Source: Ferrimicrobium acidiphilum DSM 19497
Lineage (GTDB): Bacteria > Actinomycetota > Acidimicrobiia > Acidimicrobiales > Acidimicrobiaceae
DNA: 64,000 nt
NCBI RefSeq assembly: GCF_000949255.1
Contig: NZ_JXUW01000001.1
Span: 124,001-188,000 of the forward strand
Reading direction: 5' to 3'
Positions within the stretch are counted from its first letter, which is position 1, and each line of letters starts with the position of its first letter. The notes below the pieces were generated by a model. The model was not told the DNA's origin. It saw only the letters and a program-made list of their open reading frames with translations, and did no database searches. The position numbers were made by a program, and so were the translations under genes. Positions 51,900-61,508 of this stretch are shown here, piece by piece.

Positions 51900-52835
51900 C
51901 TAGATGTGAGCGACGGGGATCTGACCCATCCTTCCAGCCTGGAAGTCCGCAATCGCCTGTTCAAGTTCGGCTCGAGTATTCATCACGAACGGTCCGTAGT
52001 GGGCAACTGGCTCACCGATAGGACGTCCTCCGAGTAACACTACTTCGGCATCGGTCGTACCCGGATTCATGAGCTCAAAATAGTCACCCGCCCCAAAGAC
52101 CGCCAACTGTGAGGCTTGGCCATCTATACGAGTTGATCCAAACTGGAGTCGACCCTCCATTATGTAGACCAATAGATTAAACTCTCGCGGCCAATCCAAC
52201 GACAACCTCGCACCCGGGTGAAGGGTGGCGTGCACCATGTTGATCGGCGTATAGGTGATGCCTGGACCTCGCAGAGTACCTAGATCGCCGGCGATCACAC
52301 GCAACGCAACATCACGATGAGGACTGGTCCCAAGGCCAACCTGCGTATGACCGATATCCTGATACCGAGGGTCGACCCACTTCTGTTGCGAAGGCAGGTT
52401 CACCCAGAGCTGAAGACCATGAAAAAGACCACCTTGGACAACCAAAGCCTCGGGTGGCCGCTCGATGTGAAGAATTCCCGCACCCGCCGTCATCCACTGG
52501 GTATCACCTCGTCCCAGGCTTCCACCTCCACCGATAGAATCCTGGTGGATGAACTGCCCCTCCATCATGTAGGTGACCGTCTCAAAGCCACGGTGTGGAT
52601 GCCATGGAGTACCCTTTGGTTCGCCCGGACCATAGTCGACCTCTCCCATCTCATCCATATGGACGAATGGGTCAAGCTCCGACATAGGCACGCCAGCAAA
52701 GGCCCGCTTGACAGGGAAACCTTCGCCCTCCAAACCGCTTGGAGCATGCGTAAGCCGCACGGGGAGTCGTTCGCTACGACCCTCTCCTTGGGTTGCCGTC
52801 ACCACAGTTGAGTGCTCAAGCTCTATTGATCCCAT
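51900..52835 (-). CDS. pirin-family protein
   Basis: 311-aa bicupin of the pirin family. Metal site HPHRGFETVTYM (His residues), QWMTAGAGILHIE and the second cupin HPGARLSLDWP. Bacterial pirins act as quercetin-2,3-dioxygenase-like enzymes or as redox regulators; neither is proved here. ATG 52835 with an AGGTGAG site. It follows a GntR-type gene by 85 bp and carries an inverted-repeat site before it, so probably is controlled by that regulator. Confidence 0.9.
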   Translation of the reverse strand: MGSIELEHSTVVTATQGEGRSERLPVRLTHAPSGLEGEGFPVKRAFAGVPMSELDPFVHMDEMGEVDYGPGEPKGTPWHPHRGFETVTYMMEGQFIHQDSIGGGGSLGRGDTQWMTAGAGILHIERPPEALVVQGGLFHGLQLWVNLPSQQKWVDPRYQDIGHTQVGLGTSPHRDVALRVIAGDLGTLRGPGITYTPINMVHATLHPGARLSLDWPREFNLLVYIMEGRLQFGSTRIDGQASQLAVFGAGDYFELMNPGTTDAEVVLLGGRPIGEPVAHYGPFVMNTRAELEQAIADFQAGRMGQIPVAHI

Positions 52836-52850
52836 TACTCACCTCGATAT

Positions 52851-52882
52851 TCATTGCAACTAGATAGTCATTGCATTTGCAA
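52851..52882 (-). promoter_or_regulatory. putative operator between GntR and pirin genes
   Basis: On the plus strand TTGCA-TT-TGCAA (52871-52882) is an inverted repeat, and TCATTGCA occurs twice with 17-bp spacing (52851 and 52868). It lies 16-47 bp upstream of the pirin start and after the GntR gene. A possible target of that regulator or of another dimeric repressor. Confidence 0.45.
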
Positions 52883-52920
52883 CTATTATCCTAGTCGCTC
52901 AACCTACTAGGGTTGGCTAC

Positions 52921-53649
52921 CTAGCGACCCCACTCGGCACGAAAGCGAACTCGCGCCGGAACAAGTATCGTCCGTCGGAACTCAACGATCTCCTGATGAG
53001 AGTAGGTGATGCGCTCTACCACCAACACAGGCTCATCCACGGAGACACCCAAAAGGTTGGCCTCAGTAGACGAAGGCATCGCAGCCGATACCTCATCGGT
53101 TCCCGCTGTAACAGTGATGCCAGTCCCTGATTGCAGCACTGCATAGAGTGAGCCCGCTTGGGTTAAGTCAACTCCCTCGAAGCTATCAGCGTTTACTCGA
53201 GGGAGATAGGCCCTTTCGAGTGCCAAGCGCTCATGTTGAGAGCCGCGTAACCTCTCGATGAGATAGAAATGGTGGGAGTTCAATCCAAGTCGATCTGCAA
53301 GCATTGGCTCATCTACCGAGCCTTTCCAGAGAAGCTCGGCGACCTCGGCAAGTCCAGACTCAGCTATCCTTCCAGCCAGCGAGAATCGGTGGTTATGCAG
53401 AGACTCAAAACTCTCACTCGCAACCACAAAGGTTCCTTTACCTTGTCGCGACTCTAGATAGCCCTCTGAACGCAGATAGCGAATAGCCTCACGCACTGTC
53501 GATCGCGACACTTTGAACTCCTCGACAAGTTCAGGCTCTGAAGGAAAGTGATCGACAAATCTACCAGCCTCTATGCCATCGCGTAGGGTTTCGGCCAACT
53601 GAGCCCACAACGGGATTCCGGATCTAGCATCCAACTGTGGATCTAACAC
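52921..53649 (-). CDS. GntR-family (HutC type) transcription regulator
   Basis: 242 aa. N-terminal winged helix (PSEPELVEEFKVSRSTVREAIR, about 36-57; GYLESRQGKGTFV), then a UTRA-type ligand domain typical of HutC regulators (FYLIERLRGSQHERLALERA, EPVLVVERITYS). GTG 53649 start. Upstream of the pirin gene in the same direction, with an 85-bp spacer carrying an inverted repeat. The ligand is unknown; it probably controls itself or the pirin gene. Confidence 0.88.
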   Translation of the reverse strand: MLDPQLDARSGIPLWAQLAETLRDGIEAGRFVDHFPSEPELVEEFKVSRSTVREAIRYLRSEGYLESRQGKGTFVVASESFESLHNHRFSLAGRIAESGLAEVAELLWKGSVDEPMLADRLGLNSHHFYLIERLRGSQHERLALERAYLPRVNADSFEGVDLTQAGSLYAVLQSGTGITVTAGTDEVSAAMPSSTEANLLGVSVDEPVLVVERITYSHQEIVEFRRTILVPARVRFRAEWGR

Positions 53650-53695
53650 CTACAGCTGAGCCATTCGCATCCACAGATCCCCATCTCGTCTGTCT

Positions 53696-54373
53696 TCACT
53701 TGAGTAAGTCTAGCTTCGCCGACCTAGGAGAGAAAAACCGACCAGAGGCTGGCGCTGTAAGTTCTTGCACAGGTCGAAACGAACGCCGGTGCTCAACCGA
53801 AGGCCCGAGCCATACAAGCCCACAACGATGGCGTCGCGACCCATAACCCTTAGAGGAGCTGAGGTCCCAGTACGGCAACTCAAAATCAAGGTCCACCATC
53901 AAGCCATCGCGAGCAACCTTGGCTGCAATCGAGGCAGCAGCAATCAATGGGTGTACCCGATCACCTCCTACAATCGTCTCCACTCGTGCTCCTTCAAGAT
54001 AGTTAGTTTTGCCATCAAGAAGCAGTAGTTGTTCATCTCGCGGCTCGGCAAGCCTCGAGGCCAGCTCCTGTAAGCCACGTCGAGCAGCCATCGCAAGAGC
54101 CTGAGTCAATCCTACGGTATCTATCTCACTAGCAGACGCAAAACCAACCGCGAAGGATATGCCTACCTCGCGAAGTTGAGAAAGTGCGACCTCGCGTCGT
54201 TGAGCTGAGAGAGCCTTTGAGTCATAGAACCCTTCACCTCGTCGTCGTCTAAGCACTTGCGCTGCAGCTTCCGGGTCACCACTTGCGGCTCCGACAGCCA
54301 ACGGGCCTGCCCAAGCGCCTCGTCCAACCTCGTCAATACCGATGTACACCGGACTAAGGCTAGTTACACCCAT
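53696..54373 (-). CDS. rnhB: ribonuclease HII
   Basis: 225 aa from ATG 54373 (MGVTSLSPVYIGIDEVGRG). Active-site acids D14, E15 (IDEVGRGAWAGPL), D120 (LLLLDGKTNY) and D156 (SIAAKVARD) match RNase HII; YDSKALS is also present. It cuts RNA in RNA-DNA hybrids and removes single ribonucleotides. A longer reading to 54436 exists but has no ribosome-binding site and an unlike sequence. Divergent from cofC. Confidence 0.93.
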   Translation of the reverse strand: MGVTSLSPVYIGIDEVGRGAWAGPLAVGAASGDPEAAAQVLRRRRGEGFYDSKALSAQRREVALSQLREVGISFAVGFASASEIDTVGLTQALAMAARRGLQELASRLAEPRDEQLLLLDGKTNYLEGARVETIVGGDRVHPLIAAASIAAKVARDGLMVDLDFELPYWDLSSSKGYGSRRHRCGLVWLGPSVEHRRSFRPVQELTAPASGRFFSPRSAKLDLLK

Positions 54374-54467
54374 CAGCGCCACTAACCCAATAGTGCAGAT
54401 ACGAGTGCAGGCAACGACACGATCATAGATCCACAAGTACAGTCACCGTAGTCCCCGAGAGCACGCG

Positions 54468-55097
54468 ATGGCTAGGATAATGGCCGTGTCCGCATCCAAC
54501 GACGTCGCCTTCCTCGTCCTTCAGGGGGATCCCGCAACATCGAAATCCCGCCTCAACACCGTCCTGTCGCCTCAACAGAGAACACGACTCACACGGTATT
54601 GCATCAGTCGTATCACCTCACTGGTAGACCGCAACCTCATATACCTGCTAGCAGAGAACTCAATGGCCGCTAGCGAAGCACATAGGCTCGAGATTAGATC
54701 GATCTCCCAACGAGGGGGCGACCTCAATACCGCCATCGCTGCCTCCCTCGCTACCCCCGAGCTCAGCCGCTACCACTCTGTAACCATCATCCCTAACGAT
54801 CTGCCATTTCTCAACAGCCTTGAGGCATATTTACAAAGTCCAACGGACGACGTCTGCCTTATCACTCCAGATTCCCATCTGACAGGGACCAACCTCCTTC
54901 GAGTTCCAAGGTCCATGGCTAACCCTACATTCTCCTATGGCCCGAACTCATTCTTCCAACATGTTCGAATAGCCAAAGCAAAACAACTTGAGATCGTAGC
55001 GACTCCCTGCTCTCACGCTTTTGACATCGATACCCCCGAAGATCTGACCCTTGCCCAGGAGGCCTTTCCTGATGCAGAACTATGGAGCATATTATGA
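54468..55097 (+). CDS. cofC: phospho(enol)pyruvate/2-phospholactate guanylyltransferase (F420 synthesis)
   Basis: 209-aa nucleotidyltransferase of the CofC/FbiD family: SKSRLNTVLSP, the metal and substrate block IPNDLPFLN, GTNLLRVP, FSYGPNSFFQH and FDIDTPEDL. It joins GTP to 2-phospholactate or phosphoenolpyruvate, an early step toward coenzyme F420. The stop overlaps the next start (ATGA), so it is coupled to the PIG-L deacetylase. No cofD/fbiA or fbiB gene is in the window. Confidence 0.9.
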   Translation: MARIMAVSASNDVAFLVLQGDPATSKSRLNTVLSPQQRTRLTRYCISRITSLVDRNLIYLLAENSMAASEAHRLEIRSISQRGGDLNTAIAASLATPELSRYHSVTIIPNDLPFLNSLEAYLQSPTDDVCLITPDSHLTGTNLLRVPRSMANPTFSYGPNSFFQHVRIAKAKQLEIVATPCSHAFDIDTPEDLTLAQEAFPDAELWSIL

Positions 55098-55861
55098 GTG
55101 GGCAACGCGATGGGTTGGCGACCTATCTATCCACCTCCACTACCAGCCAGTCAATAGATCTAGAGACTCCAGCTGTAGCACTCGCCATTGGGGCCCACCC
55201 CGATGACATCGAGTTCGGCTGCGGTGCAACGTTGGCAAAATGGGCCCAACAGGGAGCCGAAATTCACATCGCTATTTTGACCGATGGGAGGCGTGGTACC
55301 TGGAATCGAGAACAGGATCAAGTAGCATTAGCTCTCTCTCGCCAAGACGAGGCCCGGGCCGCGGCCACAGTACTAGGTGCCTCGCCTCCCACCTTCTTGC
55401 AGCAGATCGACGGGGAACTAAGGGCGACCCCCAGCCTGATCGTTCGCCTGGTCGCACTCCTCCGATCAGTTCGCCCCACCGTCTTGTTAACCCACGACCC
55501 ATGGAAACGCTACCGTTTACATCCAGATCACCGAATCGCTGGCGAAGTCGTTATCGACGCTCTCGTTCAGGCACGCGACGAGAGCTTTTGGCCTGAGCTC
55601 TCACTCCCGGCCACTAGACCGACATCGCTCCTACTCTTCGAGGCAGACGTCGAGGACCACAGCGAAATTATCGAGGAACCTCACATGTATACCAAAGCCA
55701 AAGCGCTCGCCTGTCACCGCAGTCAGTACCCATCGAGCTACGGCCTCGCCATCGACTCCCCGAACCCAGAGCAAGAGATCCTGACTCGTCTATTGGCGGT
55801 AGCCAGCGAACCCGGCAGTGACCTGTTGGTAGAGCACTTCAAGCTGATCACTGACCTCTAG
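55094..55861 (+). CDS. PIG-L/LmbE-family deacetylase
   Basis: 255 aa from ATG 55094 (overlapping the cofC stop as ATGA). Metal site H35-P-D37-D38 (GAHPDDIEFGCG) and LHPDHRIAG; GRRGTW and the RQDEARAAATVLG helix are typical. Such enzymes remove acetyl groups from GlcNAc conjugates, as MshB in mycothiol or BshB in bacillithiol synthesis. Shares the fold of Mca at 35844 but not its family details. The substrate is unknown; the coupling to cofC is the only context. Confidence 0.87.
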   Translation: MSGQRDGLATYLSTSTTSQSIDLETPAVALAIGAHPDDIEFGCGATLAKWAQQGAEIHIAILTDGRRGTWNREQDQVALALSRQDEARAAATVLGASPPTFLQQIDGELRATPSLIVRLVALLRSVRPTVLLTHDPWKRYRLHPDHRIAGEVVIDALVQARDESFWPELSLPATRPTSLLLFEADVEDHSEIIEEPHMYTKAKALACHRSQYPSSYGLAIDSPNPEQEILTRLLAVASEPGSDLLVEHFKLITDL

Positions 55862-56016
55862 CCCAGAGTTAGCCTGGATCGCTACACTGAGCCGTTCTAA
55901 CTGGAATCATCCCAAAACCTCTGCCTATAGCAGGCGCGGCGACAAGATGGCCACCTGGAGTAGGAGGCCTTCGAGCCAGCTCCAGCAACTTGGGATCGAC
56001 GCTGCCGCCGAAACAC

Positions 56017-57564
56017 CTAGTTGACCAGGCGCTCCTGCCCCTCCCAGTAGGGCGCCCTCAACTTGAATTTCTGCAGCTTTCCAGTTGCAGTCCGTGCAAG
56101 CTCATCGCGGAACTCGATCGAGGTTGGGCATTTGAAATGAGCAAGATGTTCTCGACAGAAATCCTGAAGTTCCCTCTCGCTCGCCTGCGAACCCGCTTTC
56201 AACACCACCAAGGCCTTGACGGTCTCACCCCACTTCGGATCGGGAACTCCAATCACCGCAACCTCGGAGACGGCAGGGTGTTGGAATAGTGCATCCTCCA
56301 CCTCGATGGATGACACATTTTCACCTCCTGTGATAATGACATCCTTCTTCCTATCGAGAATGCGAAGAAACCCATCGCGATAGACACCGCCATCACCGGT
56401 GTGGAACCATCCGTTAGCAAGCGCCTTTGCCGTCTCTTCAGGTTGTTCCCAATACCCTTTGAACACCTGATTCCCCTGCACTAGAACCTCGCCGTCAACG
56501 TCTTCAGCAACGCGGACACCGATACTCGGCGTTCCCGCCATCGCAAGTCGACGAGCAAGCTCAGCCGAATCTAGGGAATCCCACTCCTTCAGACGCCGAT
56601 TTACGGTCAATAGAGGCGAAGTCTCGGTTAATCCGTATATCTGGATGAACTCCCAGCCGAGCTCCTCCTGTATCCTCTCAATGGTTCGCGACGGCGGCGG
56701 TGCGCCTGCGGTGACGACCCGCACGAGGTCACCACCGGGCACTCGTCGTCCTTCACTCACGCGGCGTTCTGCTCCCTGCAATGTCGCAGCCCAGACAGCT
56801 GGGGCTCCGCAGGCGAGCGTTACCCCCTCGTTCTCGACGTTCGAAAGAATACTCTCTCCATCAATCTTTCGTTGCACAACGTGCTTGCCGCCCATACCAG
56901 TCACTGCATAGGGCATACCCCAACCATTACAGTGAAACATCGGCAGCGTATGCAACAGAACATCTCTGTCTGTCACGGTGGTGTGCCACCCTAGGGTCGA
57001 GGCATTGATCCAGGCGTTCCTGTGGGTCATCTGAACCCCTTTTGGTCGAGAGGTGGTACCCGAGGTGTAGTTGATGGAGCAAGCAAAATCCTCATCTCCC
57101 GCCCACTCTGGTACCGAAGCACCGGGACGCAGCGGCGCGAAGAGTTCAGCATCCTCCACTCCATCGAGTATCATCTTCCGGGGAACCTGGACCTTTCCAA
57201 AAATGTCCGCATACTCAGGGTCGATTAACAACAACTGCGTACCCGAATGCTGGACAATGTACTGCACCTCGTCGGTGTTCAGTCTGTAGTTGATCGGGAC
57301 AAGGATTCGCCCGTACCCCGATACACCAAAGTACGAGATCAAGAACTTCCCAGCGTTGGGTGAGACGATCCCAATACGATCACCAACACGATAACCCATA
57401 GCCTCGAGCGTGGAGGCCATCCCTTTTACCCGCTCCCCTAGCTCGCCGTAGGTGAGGCGACCGAGTGCACCTGGCACATCAGGATCGTCGACAAGCGCGA
57501 GCCTTTCAGGGAAGGCCTCAACCGCTCGATACAAAAAATCCAACACATTAAGTTCTACCTTCAC
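56017..57564 (-). CDS. AMP-dependent acyl-CoA synthetase/ligase
   Basis: 515-aa adenylate-forming enzyme. P-loop YTSGTTSRPKGVQMTHRN, QIYGLTETSPLL, WFHTGDGGV, the hinge DRKKDVIITGGENV, and the catalytic lysine near RTATGKLQKFKL close to the C-terminus. It activates a fatty or aromatic acid to an acyl-CoA. It lies 57 bp after the enoyl-CoA hydratase in the same direction and may be the last gene of the MarR-MMPL-hydratase unit. Confidence 0.92.
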   Translation of the reverse strand: MKVELNVLDFLYRAVEAFPERLALVDDPDVPGALGRLTYGELGERVKGMASTLEAMGYRVGDRIGIVSPNAGKFLISYFGVSGYGRILVPINYRLNTDEVQYIVQHSGTQLLLIDPEYADIFGKVQVPRKMILDGVEDAELFAPLRPGASVPEWAGDEDFACSINYTSGTTSRPKGVQMTHRNAWINASTLGWHTTVTDRDVLLHTLPMFHCNGWGMPYAVTGMGGKHVVQRKIDGESILSNVENEGVTLACGAPAVWAATLQGAERRVSEGRRVPGGDLVRVVTAGAPPPSRTIERIQEELGWEFIQIYGLTETSPLLTVNRRLKEWDSLDSAELARRLAMAGTPSIGVRVAEDVDGEVLVQGNQVFKGYWEQPEETAKALANGWFHTGDGGVYRDGFLRILDRKKDVIITGGENVSSIEVEDALFQHPAVSEVAVIGVPDPKWGETVKALVVLKAGSQASERELQDFCREHLAHFKCPTSIEFRDELARTATGKLQKFKLRAPYWEGQERLVN

Positions 57565-57621
57565 AATTCCCCCCTTCTTAGAACTACGTCTACTGTAGCA
57601 TGGAGGCTAGAGCTAGAGAGT

Positions 57622-58368
57622 TCAAAAACCCGTGAAGCGAGGAGAGCGCCGCTCGGCAAATGCGCTAAGGCCTTCTTGGTAGTCATTGCTCGAAAATATA
57701 GCAAGACGCTCGTCCTCCGTCAGGCGTCCGTGCAAGCTTGCCTTTGCTGCGGCTATAGACCGAGGCGCAAGCGATGCGATACGACTGAGGCGTGCCATGA
57801 GATCCTCGCTAGAGGCGAATGCCTCGGTGACCAGTCCATAACGTGCGGCCTCCGCCACATCGATGCGAGCGCAACTGGCAATCAACTGCAAAGCGTAGGC
57901 ATAACCCACGCGATCGCGCAGCCTAGAGAGAGCCCCCTCCGGGTAGGCGGTTCCCATGTTCGCTGCCGGGATTTGGAAGCTCGCACCCTCAACGGCATAC
58001 ACCAGATCGCACGCCACTGCGATGCTAACGCCGCCACCAAGACAATAACCTTCGACAAATGCAACCACCGGCATTGACATCTCACGAGGTATCGATAGTG
58101 CCGCCTCTGTACGCTGATCATACACGAGCGTGTCGGCTCCTTGGCGATGTTCACCAAACTCACTCAGATCGGCACCGGCGCAAAAATTGCCACTGACGCC
58201 ACGAATCGCCACTACCCAGACAGCTGGGTCAAGAGCAAGCCCCCGCAGCACCTCTGCAAGTCTCTCCCACATCTGAATCGACATAGCATTAAACCGACTT
58301 GGGTTGTCAATCCACACGGTGGCTAGTTGCGCACCAGCATCCACCTCTGCGAAGACGTCGCCTGCCAT
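57622..58368 (-). CDS. enoyl-CoA hydratase/isomerase family protein
   Basis: 248-aa crotonase-fold protein: oxyanion segment GNFCAGADLSEF, GGGVSIAVACDLVYA and the region AANMGTAYPEGALSRL with the likely catalytic Glu. C-terminal LSAFAERRSPRF as in short-chain hydratases. ATG 58368 comes 1 nt after the MMPL stop, so the two are coupled. With the ligase downstream it suggests activation and partial oxidation of an acyl compound in the same unit as the transporter. Confidence 0.9.
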   Translation of the reverse strand: MAGDVFAEVDAGAQLATVWIDNPSRFNAMSIQMWERLAEVLRGLALDPAVWVVAIRGVSGNFCAGADLSEFGEHRQGADTLVYDQRTEAALSIPREMSMPVVAFVEGYCLGGGVSIAVACDLVYAVEGASFQIPAANMGTAYPEGALSRLRDRVGYAYALQLIASCARIDVAEAARYGLVTEAFASSEDLMARLSRIASLAPRSIAAAKASLHGRLTEDERLAIFSSNDYQEGLSAFAERRSPRFTGF

Positions 58369-58369
58369 C

Positions 58370-60718
58370 TTAACTCAACTGTCCTTCTGGCTCCCGATTG
58401 TTAGCTTCAGCCGATTCAGTCCTAGTTGACCCCTCCGCGAGAGAGACCTCTCCCGGCTCCGGCTCTACATCGCTGAGCCGCGAAGGCCACCAGCTCCATC
58501 TCCCAAGCAGTACCACCGCCGAGGGCACCAACAGAGTCCTGACCAAGAAGGTATCCATAAGGACTCCGAGAGCTAAGCCTATACCGATCTCCTCTACCTC
58601 CGCCTGCCCTGCAGAGGCGAGTCCCAGCACGAGGAAGGTGCCTGCTAACACCATGCCGGCTGATGTTACGGCAGGCCCAGTGGCCCCGATAGCGGCTACC
58701 ACCGCCTCTCGAATCGTATGGTGGTGAGACTCCTCTCGAATCCGGGTCATCACCAGTATGTTGTAGTCCTCGCCTAATGCAAGCAAGAAGAGGAAGAGCA
58801 TGAAGGGCAAGATGAAAATCAAACCACTATGGCTACCAATCTTCATAAAGATCAACACGGCTACACCTAGAGCAGCAAAGAAGGAGAGACCAACACTAAT
58901 GACTAGGAACACTGGAGCAACGATCGAACGCAGAACGAGTGCCAGCAGGATGGCAATAATTAAGATCACAAGCGGCACGATGTGGATAAGATCGTGATTA
59001 GATGCGGCCGATACGTCATAGGAAGCAGACGCTTGACCGGCCACACCCGACTTTGTGGCCCCCACCTTGTGCGCAATATTCGTCGTAAATGCCCTGATCG
59101 CCGGCACCGCATTGATGGCAGGATTCTGTCCTGGTGACCCAGCAGCAAGGGTGGTCTCGAACAGGACCTCGTCACCATTAGCACTGACATAGTTGCTGGT
59201 CGCCCGGTAAAGTTGATAGACGCCCGGCGAGACGATGTGTTGCGTACTAACTCCAGGAAGCTTGGAGGCGGGACCAAGCACAGAATGCAACCGTGCGAGC
59301 TGGGCAGCCGGCAAATTCACACCGGCAGGATTCAATGCCCCGTCGACCTGAGTAAACAGCGGAGAGTGCGATATATCTGCCTCCAAGGTCTGCAGGGTGC
59401 CAATATGATCCCAGATCGGAGAAGAGAAACGGAAAATCAACTCAGTCGGATTGAAAGAAGCCTTTGGGAAATATCGAGCAAGGTCTTTGTTTCCGTAATA
59501 GGCGTTAGTTCCCGAGGGAGCAGAGGCGTTGCTAGCAAAACCCGAAGGACGATTCAACGGCGCAAAAAGAGCGAGTATACCGAAAAATGCCACGCCGATC
59601 AGCAGGGTAACCACCGGTCGCATCACAAGCCGACCAGCGATCCTTCCCCAAAGGCCATACTTGACCTTCGCTGGTCCTTCAGACTTTCGTCTGGGCCAGA
59701 AGGCGGCTCGTCCAAAGATAGCCAATAACGCCGGTTGAAGGGTGAGGCCGGCAAGAAGCATGAGGAAGACCGCGATCGCAAGTGGATAGCCGAGTCCACG
59801 ATAGAAACCAAAGGTCGCCGTGATCAGCATAAGGACAGCAGCTATGACCGTCAATGCAGAAAATGTGATCGACTCTCCAACCTTAGAAAGTGCGAACTCT
59901 ACCGCCTCACGAGGGGAACGTCCACGATTTAGCTCCTCTCGTGTCCGAAAAACAAGGAAAAGCCCATAGTCGGTTCCAGCACCCAACACCAACACGATCA
60001 TCAGTAGCTGCGTGACGCTTGAAACCTGATAGTGCAGGACGGAAGTCAAACGCGCAACGACAGGACCAGCCAGCAATGAGACGACGAGCGCCGGCAGAAG
60101 CGTGAGCAAGGGTGCCAACACCGAACGGAACACGATGAACAAAAGGACAAGAATGAAAAGAACCGAGAAGCCCTGTGTCGCACTTGCACTCGAATTATTT
60201 TGGTCTGCTTGAGCTACAGCGGTCGCGACGGTACCGGCAAGGTGAATCTGGAGGCTAGCTGGGGCGGGATCGCTTGCAAGCTTGGCTTGAAGATCATTCA
60301 CCAGGGTTTTTATCCCGATATCGTTGAACTGCGAGGTGGACGAAACCACTTCGATCTGCTCCGCCTTGCCATTAGCCGAGATAGCAACGACGTTAGACTT
60401 CACCACGGTCGGAACTGACTTGAGCGCGCGAGACAGGCCAGTGAGATAGGTGGAGTCGGCATTCGTAAGTGGGACATGAGGGCTATCTGCCAGTACAACC
60501 ACGGTGGAGTCAGTGCTTTTCTGGAACACATTTGCAAGTTGTGCAGCCTTGATCGAGGGCGAGTTGGTCGGCAGAAAGTTCGAAAAATTATTCTGCACTA
60601 CTGACCCAATCGAAGGAAGAAAGGCGAGTGCAGCGATCAGGCCAACTATCCACACCACCACGATTGCGTACTTGAAACGCACCGTAAACAGGCCAAGGCG
60701 CTCGAAAAACCGACTCAA
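58370..60718 (-). CDS. MMPL-family RND transporter
   Basis: 782-aa membrane protein with two repeats of the MMPL/RND layout: one N-terminal transmembrane helix, an extracytoplasmic loop of about 150-200 residues, then a bundle of about five helices in each half (roughly 12 segments in all). GADYG-like motifs GAGTDYGLFLVFRTREE and LGEDYNILVMTRIREE mark the conserved helices that take part in proton coupling. Such proteins export lipids or drugs in actinobacteria. It follows the MarR gene by 93 bp and is coupled to the hydratase gene. Confidence 0.93.
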   Translation of the reverse strand: MSRFFERLGLFTVRFKYAIVVVWIVGLIAALAFLPSIGSVVQNNFSNFLPTNSPSIKAAQLANVFQKSTDSTVVVLADSPHVPLTNADSTYLTGLSRALKSVPTVVKSNVVAISANGKAEQIEVVSSTSQFNDIGIKTLVNDLQAKLASDPAPASLQIHLAGTVATAVAQADQNNSSASATQGFSVLFILVLLFIVFRSVLAPLLTLLPALVVSLLAGPVVARLTSVLHYQVSSVTQLLMIVLVLGAGTDYGLFLVFRTREELNRGRSPREAVEFALSKVGESITFSALTVIAAVLMLITATFGFYRGLGYPLAIAVFLMLLAGLTLQPALLAIFGRAAFWPRRKSEGPAKVKYGLWGRIAGRLVMRPVVTLLIGVAFFGILALFAPLNRPSGFASNASAPSGTNAYYGNKDLARYFPKASFNPTELIFRFSSPIWDHIGTLQTLEADISHSPLFTQVDGALNPAGVNLPAAQLARLHSVLGPASKLPGVSTQHIVSPGVYQLYRATSNYVSANGDEVLFETTLAAGSPGQNPAINAVPAIRAFTTNIAHKVGATKSGVAGQASASYDVSAASNHDLIHIVPLVILIIAILLALVLRSIVAPVFLVISVGLSFFAALGVAVLIFMKIGSHSGLIFILPFMLFLFLLALGEDYNILVMTRIREESHHHTIREAVVAAIGATGPAVTSAGMVLAGTFLVLGLASAGQAEVEEIGIGLALGVLMDTFLVRTLLVPSAVVLLGRWSWWPSRLSDVEPEPGEVSLAEGSTRTESAEANNREPEGQLS

Positions 60719-60811
60719 AACCAGCTCCTGTCAAAATTTTTGCCAATGCCAGAGGAGTCAACCTCCACGAGCAGATCGATATTCCAGAACTTGCGCATCG
60801 AAGGCGTATCT

Positions 60812-61315
60812 TCATCCATCAAGCGTCTCGACCAACTTCGACGATAGCAGATGAGCGAGTCGATCGAGAGTCTCTCTATCTTCAGAGGAAAGAGTTGCGA
60901 GCGCATGGATGAGCGGCTGGAAACGCTCTCCTAACACCTCGACTACGAAGCGGTCATACTCTGGTCCAGGGCCAACCACAGTACGTCGATGATCCAGAGG
61001 GTCCTCATGACGCTCAAGCAGTCCGGCGATCGCCAACTGAGATACGATCAGAGAGATGCTCGCCAGACTCAACCTCAACTGGTCTGCAAGTTCACTCACC
61101 GTCACCCTGCCTACCAGGAGGATCTGCATAAGCGCCTGCATATGTCGAGGAGTAATCGACATGCCATGCATCTGACAACTGCCAGCCCGTGCCTTGATGG
61201 TACGCACTATCGGCATCATCGCAAGAATCAACGACACCGCATCGGTCAGCTGCCCGGTAGATATACACCTGGCAGTCGATACCTCTTGAAGGTTAGCATT
61301 GGTAATCTCGGTCAT
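60812..61315 (-). CDS. MarR-family transcription regulator
   Basis: 167 aa from ATG 61315. The MarR winged-helix core has LLVGRVTVSELADQLRLSLASIS and RHEDPLDHRRTVVGP (the wing with DHRR). The flanking helices would form the dimer. It probably represses the downstream MMPL/hydratase/ligase unit. An inverted repeat 78 bp upstream (61393-61411) is a candidate operator. The effector is unknown, likely a phenolic or fatty acid, given the neighbours. Confidence 0.9.
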   Translation of the reverse strand: MTEITNANLQEVSTARCISTGQLTDAVSLILAMMPIVRTIKARAGSCQMHGMSITPRHMQALMQILLVGRVTVSELADQLRLSLASISLIVSQLAIAGLLERHEDPLDHRRTVVGPGPEYDRFVVEVLGERFQPLIHALATLSSEDRETLDRLAHLLSSKLVETLDG

Positions 61316-61392
61316 CTTCACATCGCTCCCTTAACCGTGGGCGACCGTGCCCATCACGTCAAAATGGAAACATTCATAAACTGTTTACGCCT

Positions 61393-61411
61393 GATAAGCA
61401 TAGGACTTATC
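61393..61411. promoter_or_regulatory. possible MarR operator
   Basis: GATAAG-N7-CTTATC is a perfect inverted repeat upstream of the marR start and beside a plausible promoter. It is 19 bp long, the usual size for MarR dimers. Confidence 0.4.
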
Positions 61412-61508
61412 GATACCAGAAACGACGCCGCGAGGGATCAGGGGCAACGGTCAATTTTCAGTCCTGTTTGCTGGACTCACATGCTCCGACGGTCAGCACT
61501 CACACACC

